From the NCBI GenBank assembly GCA_934162285.1, contig CAKPHY010000003.1:1-64000 (forward strand): DNA of 64,000 nt, in the 5' to 3' direction. How positions within the stretch are numbered: position 1 is the first letter of the stretch; each line of letters starts with the position of its first letter. A program made the position numbers and the translations under genes. This document shows, in pieces, positions 60,799-64,000 of the stretch. Source of the stretch: an uncultured Bacilli bacterium (GTDB lineage: Bacteria; Bacillota_I; Bacilli_A; RF39; UBA660). The notes below the pieces were generated by a model. It ran no database searches and had not been told where the DNA came from. It was given only the letters and a program-made list of their open reading frames with translations.

Positions 60799-62046
60799 AT
60801 GAACGCGATAAACGTAAAAAGTGAAATAGGTCCTTTAAAAAAGGTATTATTGCACAGACCTGGAGTTGAATTATTGAACTTAACTCCAGATACTTTAGGA
60901 AGATTATTATTTGATGATATTCCATTTTTACCTGATGCTCAGAAAGAACATGATGAATTTGTCAGTATTTTGAGAGAAAATGGTGTTGAGGTCGTCTATT
61001 TAGAAGATCTTATGGCAGATGTTTTAAAAATAAATGGTAATATTGAAGATAAATTTATTCGTCAATTTATTTTAGAAGCAGGTATTAAAACACCTAAATA
61101 TAAAAATTTAGTTTTTGAATATTTGAAAAGTTTTAATGATAAAAAAGAATTAGTTTTAAAAACAATGGAAGGTATTAAAGTTGGGGAAATACCTCGTGAA
61201 AAAAGAGAAGTTGAACAATCATTAGTTGATTTAGTAAGTGAAGAATCAAACTTTTTAGCTGATCCGATGCCTAACTTATATTTCACGCGTGATCCTTTCG
61301 CTAGTGCAGGAAATGGCATAATTTTAAATAAAATGTACTCGGTTACTCGTAGTCGTGAAACAATTTATGCTGAATATATTTTTAATTATCATCCTGACTT
61401 TAAAGGAAAAGTTGAAAAATATTACGATCGTTATTTACCTTATCATATAGAAGGTGGCGACGTTTTAAATTTAAATGAACATATATTAGCAGTAGGTATT
61501 TCACAAAGAACCGAAGCTGGAGCTATTGATGAGCTTGCTAAAAATATTTTTAAAAACGAAAATAGTCAAATTGATACTATATTAGCTTTTAATATACCGG
61601 TTTCTCGAGCTTTTATGCATTTAGATACTGTTTTCACACAAATCGATTATGATAAATTTACTTTCCATCCTGGAATAATGGAAACGCTTCAAGTTTTTGA
61701 AATTACTGAAGGTGATATTCCTGATAGTGATGAAGATTTAAATGTAAAAGAGGTTAAAAGTTCTTTAGATGAGATATTAGAGCGTTATTTAAAACGTAAA
61801 ATAACATTAATTCCTTGCGCTGGTGGTGAAAAGATTTCTTCTGAACGCGAACAATGGAATGATGGTACTAATACTTTGTGTATCGCTCCCGGGGTTGTTG
61901 TCGTTTATAATCGTAATAATATCACTAATAATATCTTAAGAGAACATGGGTTAACTGTTTATGAAATGCATAGTGCAGAACTATCACGTGGTCGTGGTGG
62001 TCCAAGATGTATGAGTATGCCTTTAATTAGGGAGGATTTAAAATGA
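60799..62046 (+). CDS. arcA: Arginine deiminase
   Basis: A 415-residue enzyme that hydrolyses arginine to citrulline and ammonia, the first step of the arginine deiminase pathway. Landmarks are KKVLLHRPGVEL, YFTRDPFAS, HIEGGDVLNLN, HLDTVFTQIDYD and the C-terminal RGRGGPRCMSMPLIRED containing the catalytic Cys. The length is typical. It starts behind AGGAGG and overlaps arcB by four bases (ATGA), so arcA-arcB-arcC are co-translated. Confidence 0.97.
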   Translation: MNAINVKSEIGPLKKVLLHRPGVELLNLTPDTLGRLLFDDIPFLPDAQKEHDEFVSILRENGVEVVYLEDLMADVLKINGNIEDKFIRQFILEAGIKTPKYKNLVFEYLKSFNDKKELVLKTMEGIKVGEIPREKREVEQSLVDLVSEESNFLADPMPNLYFTRDPFASAGNGIILNKMYSVTRSRETIYAEYIFNYHPDFKGKVEKYYDRYLPYHIEGGDVLNLNEHILAVGISQRTEAGAIDELAKNIFKNENSQIDTILAFNIPVSRAFMHLDTVFTQIDYDKFTFHPGIMETLQVFEITEGDIPDSDEDLNVKEVKSSLDEILERYLKRKITLIPCAGGEKISSEREQWNDGTNTLCIAPGVVVVYNRNNITNNILREHGLTVYEMHSAELSRGRGGPRCMSMPLIREDLK

Positions 62047-63041
62047 ATTTAAGCAAAAGAAACTTTTTAACTTTACTAGATTATACACCAGAAGAAATTC
62101 GTTATTTATTAGATTTAGCTAAAGACTTTAAAAATAAAAAAAGACTTGGAATTCCGCATCGTTATTTAGAAGGAAAAAATATTGTTTTGTTATTTGAAAA
62201 AACTTCAACTCGTACCCGTTGTGCTTTTGAAGTAGCTGGTTTAGATTTGGGTATGGGCGTAACATATTTAGATCCGGCAGCATCCCAAATGGGGAAAAAG
62301 GAAAGTATTGAAGATACTGCCAAAGTTTTAGGACGTATGTATGATGGTATTGAATATCGTGGTTTTGAGCAAAAAATAGTTGAAGATCTTGCTAAATATG
62401 CTGGTGTTCCTGTTTGGAATGGTTTGACTACCGAGTTTCATCCAACTCAAATGTTGGCAGATATTTTAACAATAGAAGAAAATTTTGGCTTTTTAAAAGG
62501 AATAAAACTTGTATTTATGGGTGATGCCCGTAATAATGTTGCTAATTCCTTAATGGTTGTTTCAGCTAAAATGGGAATGCATTTTGTAGCTTGTGCACCT
62601 AAAGATTTATGGCCTAATCAAGAATTAATCGAAAAGTGTCAAGCAATAGCTGCAACAACGGGAGCAACTATTACTATGAGTGAAGATCCTATGGAGGCTT
62701 CTCGTGATGCTCATGCCATTTATACTGATGTATGGGTTTCAATGGGGGAACCAGCAGAAATATGGGAAGAAAGAATTAAATTATTAAAACCGTATCAAGT
62801 AAATGAGAATATTATGCATAATGCTTTAAAAAATGCTATTTTCTTACATTGTTTACCATCATTTCATGATTTAAATACAACTATAGGTAAAGAAATTTAT
62901 GAAAAATTTGGTTTAAAAGAAATGGAAGTAACTGATAAAGTATTTTTATCAAAAGCATCAAAAGTTTTTGATGAAGCAGAAAATCGCTTGCATACAATAA
63001 AAGCTGTTGTTTATGCAACGATGACTGATAAAAATGAGTAA
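62043..63041 (+). CDS. arcB: Ornithine carbamoyltransferase, catabolic
   Basis: A 332-residue enzyme that phosphorolyses citrulline to ornithine and carbamoyl phosphate. The carbamoyl-phosphate loop is FEKTSTRTRCAFE, followed by HPTQMLADILT, the ornithine loop DVWVSMGE and FLHCLPSFHD. The length and the position between arcA and arcC identify the catabolic version. It overlaps arcC by eight bases. Confidence 0.96.
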   Translation: MNLSKRNFLTLLDYTPEEIRYLLDLAKDFKNKKRLGIPHRYLEGKNIVLLFEKTSTRTRCAFEVAGLDLGMGVTYLDPAASQMGKKESIEDTAKVLGRMYDGIEYRGFEQKIVEDLAKYAGVPVWNGLTTEFHPTQMLADILTIEENFGFLKGIKLVFMGDARNNVANSLMVVSAKMGMHFVACAPKDLWPNQELIEKCQAIAATTGATITMSEDPMEASRDAHAIYTDVWVSMGEPAEIWEERIKLLKPYQVNENIMHNALKNAIFLHCLPSFHDLNTTIGKEIYEKFGLKEMEVTDKVFLSKASKVFDEAENRLHTIKAVVYATMTDKNE

Positions 63042-63966
63042 AATTGTCATTGCACTAGGAGGGAACGCTTTAGGTTCTTCTCCTAGTGAACAATTATCAA
63101 AATTAAAATCAGTTGCTAAAATAATAGTTAGTTTAATAGAAAGTGGTAATAAAGTTGTTATTACTCACGGAAATGGACCACAAGTAGGGCAAATAGTCTT
63201 AGCTATGGATTATGCAGCAAGTGGAACAGTTAAGACACCTATAATGCCTTTTCCTGAATGTGGTAGTATGAGTCAAGGTTATATTGGTTATCAATTAGAG
63301 CAAGCATTACAAAATGAATTAAACAAAAGAAAAATTGCTAAAAATTGTGTAACCGTAATAACACAAGTTCAGGTCGATGCAAGAGATGAAGCATTCGCAA
63401 ATCCAACTAAGCCAATTGGAATGTTTTATAGTAAAAAAGAAGCTATGAGGCAAAAAAGAATTAATGGTTTTACTTTTGTTGAAGATGCTGGACGTGGATA
63501 TAGGAGAGTAGTACCATCTCCTAAACCAATAAAAATTATTGAAGAAAAAACGATCAAATCACTTGTTGATGATGGTAATGTAGTAATTGCTTGTGGTGGT
63601 GGCGGTGTTCCTGTTATAGTTAAAAGAAACACGCTTGAAGGTGTTTCAGCAGTAATTGATAAGGATAAAACAGCTGCCTTACTTGCTCGTAATATTAATG
63701 CTGATGTGCTTTTAATTTTAACTGCAGTAGATAAGGTATATTTAAATTTTAAAACATCATCAAAGATTGCACTAACAGAAATGAACTATGCTGCTGCCTT
63801 AAAATATATGCAAGCTGGAGAATTTGCAAAGGGAAGCATGTTGCCTAAAGTTGAAGCCTGTTTAGAATTTGTAAAAAACTCCTCTAAAAAAGCAATTATT
63901 AGTTCATTAGATCATGCAAAAGAAGCGATCGAAGGAAAAACTGGTACAATAATTAAGTGGAGGTAA
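63034..63966 (+). CDS. arcC: Carbamate kinase
   Basis: A 310-residue amino-acid-kinase-family enzyme that transfers phosphate from carbamoyl phosphate to ADP, giving ATP, CO2 and ammonia. KIVIALGGNALG at the N-terminus, VVITHGNGPQVGQI, VIACGGGGVPVI, AVIDKDKTAALLA and LTAVDKVYLNF are all family marks. The start ATG lies inside the end of arcB. The gene is complete, ending three bases before the next start codon. Confidence 0.97.
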   Translation: MSKIVIALGGNALGSSPSEQLSKLKSVAKIIVSLIESGNKVVITHGNGPQVGQIVLAMDYAASGTVKTPIMPFPECGSMSQGYIGYQLEQALQNELNKRKIAKNCVTVITQVQVDARDEAFANPTKPIGMFYSKKEAMRQKRINGFTFVEDAGRGYRRVVPSPKPIKIIEEKTIKSLVDDGNVVIACGGGGVPVIVKRNTLEGVSAVIDKDKTAALLARNINADVLLILTAVDKVYLNFKTSSKIALTEMNYAAALKYMQAGEFAKGSMLPKVEACLEFVKNSSKKAIISSLDHAKEAIEGKTGTIIKWR

Positions 63967-63969
63967 AAA

Positions 63970-64000
63970 ATGGCTAAGAAAAAGTCAAAAATAATGTTAT
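63970..64000 (+). CDS. Start of a further gene (partial, cut by the window edge)
   Basis: ATG 63970, eight bases after GGAGG (in GTGGAGGTAAAAA), begins MAKKKSKIML and runs off the window. By position after arcC it may be the arginine/ornithine exchanger, often a YfcC/ArcD-type transporter, but ten residues do not allow a call. Confidence 0.5.
   Translation, partial: MAKKKSKIML

Noticed and set aside
1..64000. tRNA, rRNA, tmRNA genes or CRISPR arrays
   Set aside because: I found no tRNA-like T-arm plus acceptor pairing, no rRNA segments and no regularly spaced repeats.
1..64000. Mycoplasma-type code with TGA as Trp
   Set aside because: TGA ends several complete genes (rsmC-like, xerC, sufBD) and Trp is encoded by TGG throughout.

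Overview
The window is AT-rich (roughly 30% GC by eye) chromosomal DNA of a low-GC Bacillota. TGA is used as an ordinary stop (rsmC-like gene, xerC, sufBD) and TGG encodes Trp, so the standard bacterial code applies. The gene order secE-nusG-rplK-rplA-rplJ-rplL-rsmC-rpoB-rpoC, a Phe T-box before pheST, two-domain MutL, RNase J, HelD and SUF genes all fit Firmicutes. RpoB carries Asn at the E. coli 526 position, as in Mollicutes, and pyruvate phosphate dikinase and arginine deiminase genes are present. Together these suggest an uncultured, probably fermentative, gut-type Bacilli lineage close to Mollicutes or Erysipelotrichia (inference).

Layout. 1-11.4 kb: secretion, ribosomal-protein and RNA-polymerase genes with L1-type and L10 leaders and near-consensus promoters. 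11.4-33.3 kb: a hypothetical gene, T-box-pheST, a beta-helix surface protein, HelD, UvrA, a DUF3419-like protein, a convergent YibE/F membrane protein, MutL, a hypothetical gene, an RsmF-type methyltransferase, a Xer recombinase, an internally duplicated thymidine kinase and PPDK. 33.3-44.1 kb: an accessory region with a small HTH protein behind a structured leader, a DIP1984-family protein, a broken FtsX-type permease, a three-gene surface operon behind an AT dinucleotide tract, a membrane protein/amidoligase pair and a 1022-aa adhesin behind a duplicated promoter. 44.1-50.2 kb: one long run of cysteine desulfurase, pentapeptide-repeat protein, thioredoxin, a thioredoxin-CcdA fusion, a cation exchanger, nusB, xseA and xseB. 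50.2-54.6 kb: two proteins built from 35-residue mTERF-like helical repeats, then sufC-sufBD-sufS. 54.6-58.5 kb: a small membrane exporter, a degenerate RNase J2-type protein, MiaB and a candidate small RNA. 58.6-64 kb: a polar amino-acid ABC transporter and the arginine deiminase genes arcA-arcB-arcC, with the start of one more gene at the edge.

How they fit together. The 58.6-64 kb block probably imports arginine and degrades it for ATP and ammonia. The 44-54.5 kb block joins sulfur mobilisation, thiol redox and Fe-S assembly, although no sufB or sufU is present here. The accessory region is mostly cell-envelope genes. The clearest candidates for undescribed biology are the mTERF-like repeat pair (50215-51731) and the membrane protein/amidoligase pair (38954-40763). 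Next come the double thymidine kinase (29487-30566) and the candidate RNA behind miaB (58457-58520). Many promoters have the -35 hexamer at or across the preceding stop codon, or -10 boxes only about 7-17 bases before the Shine-Dalgarno sequence.
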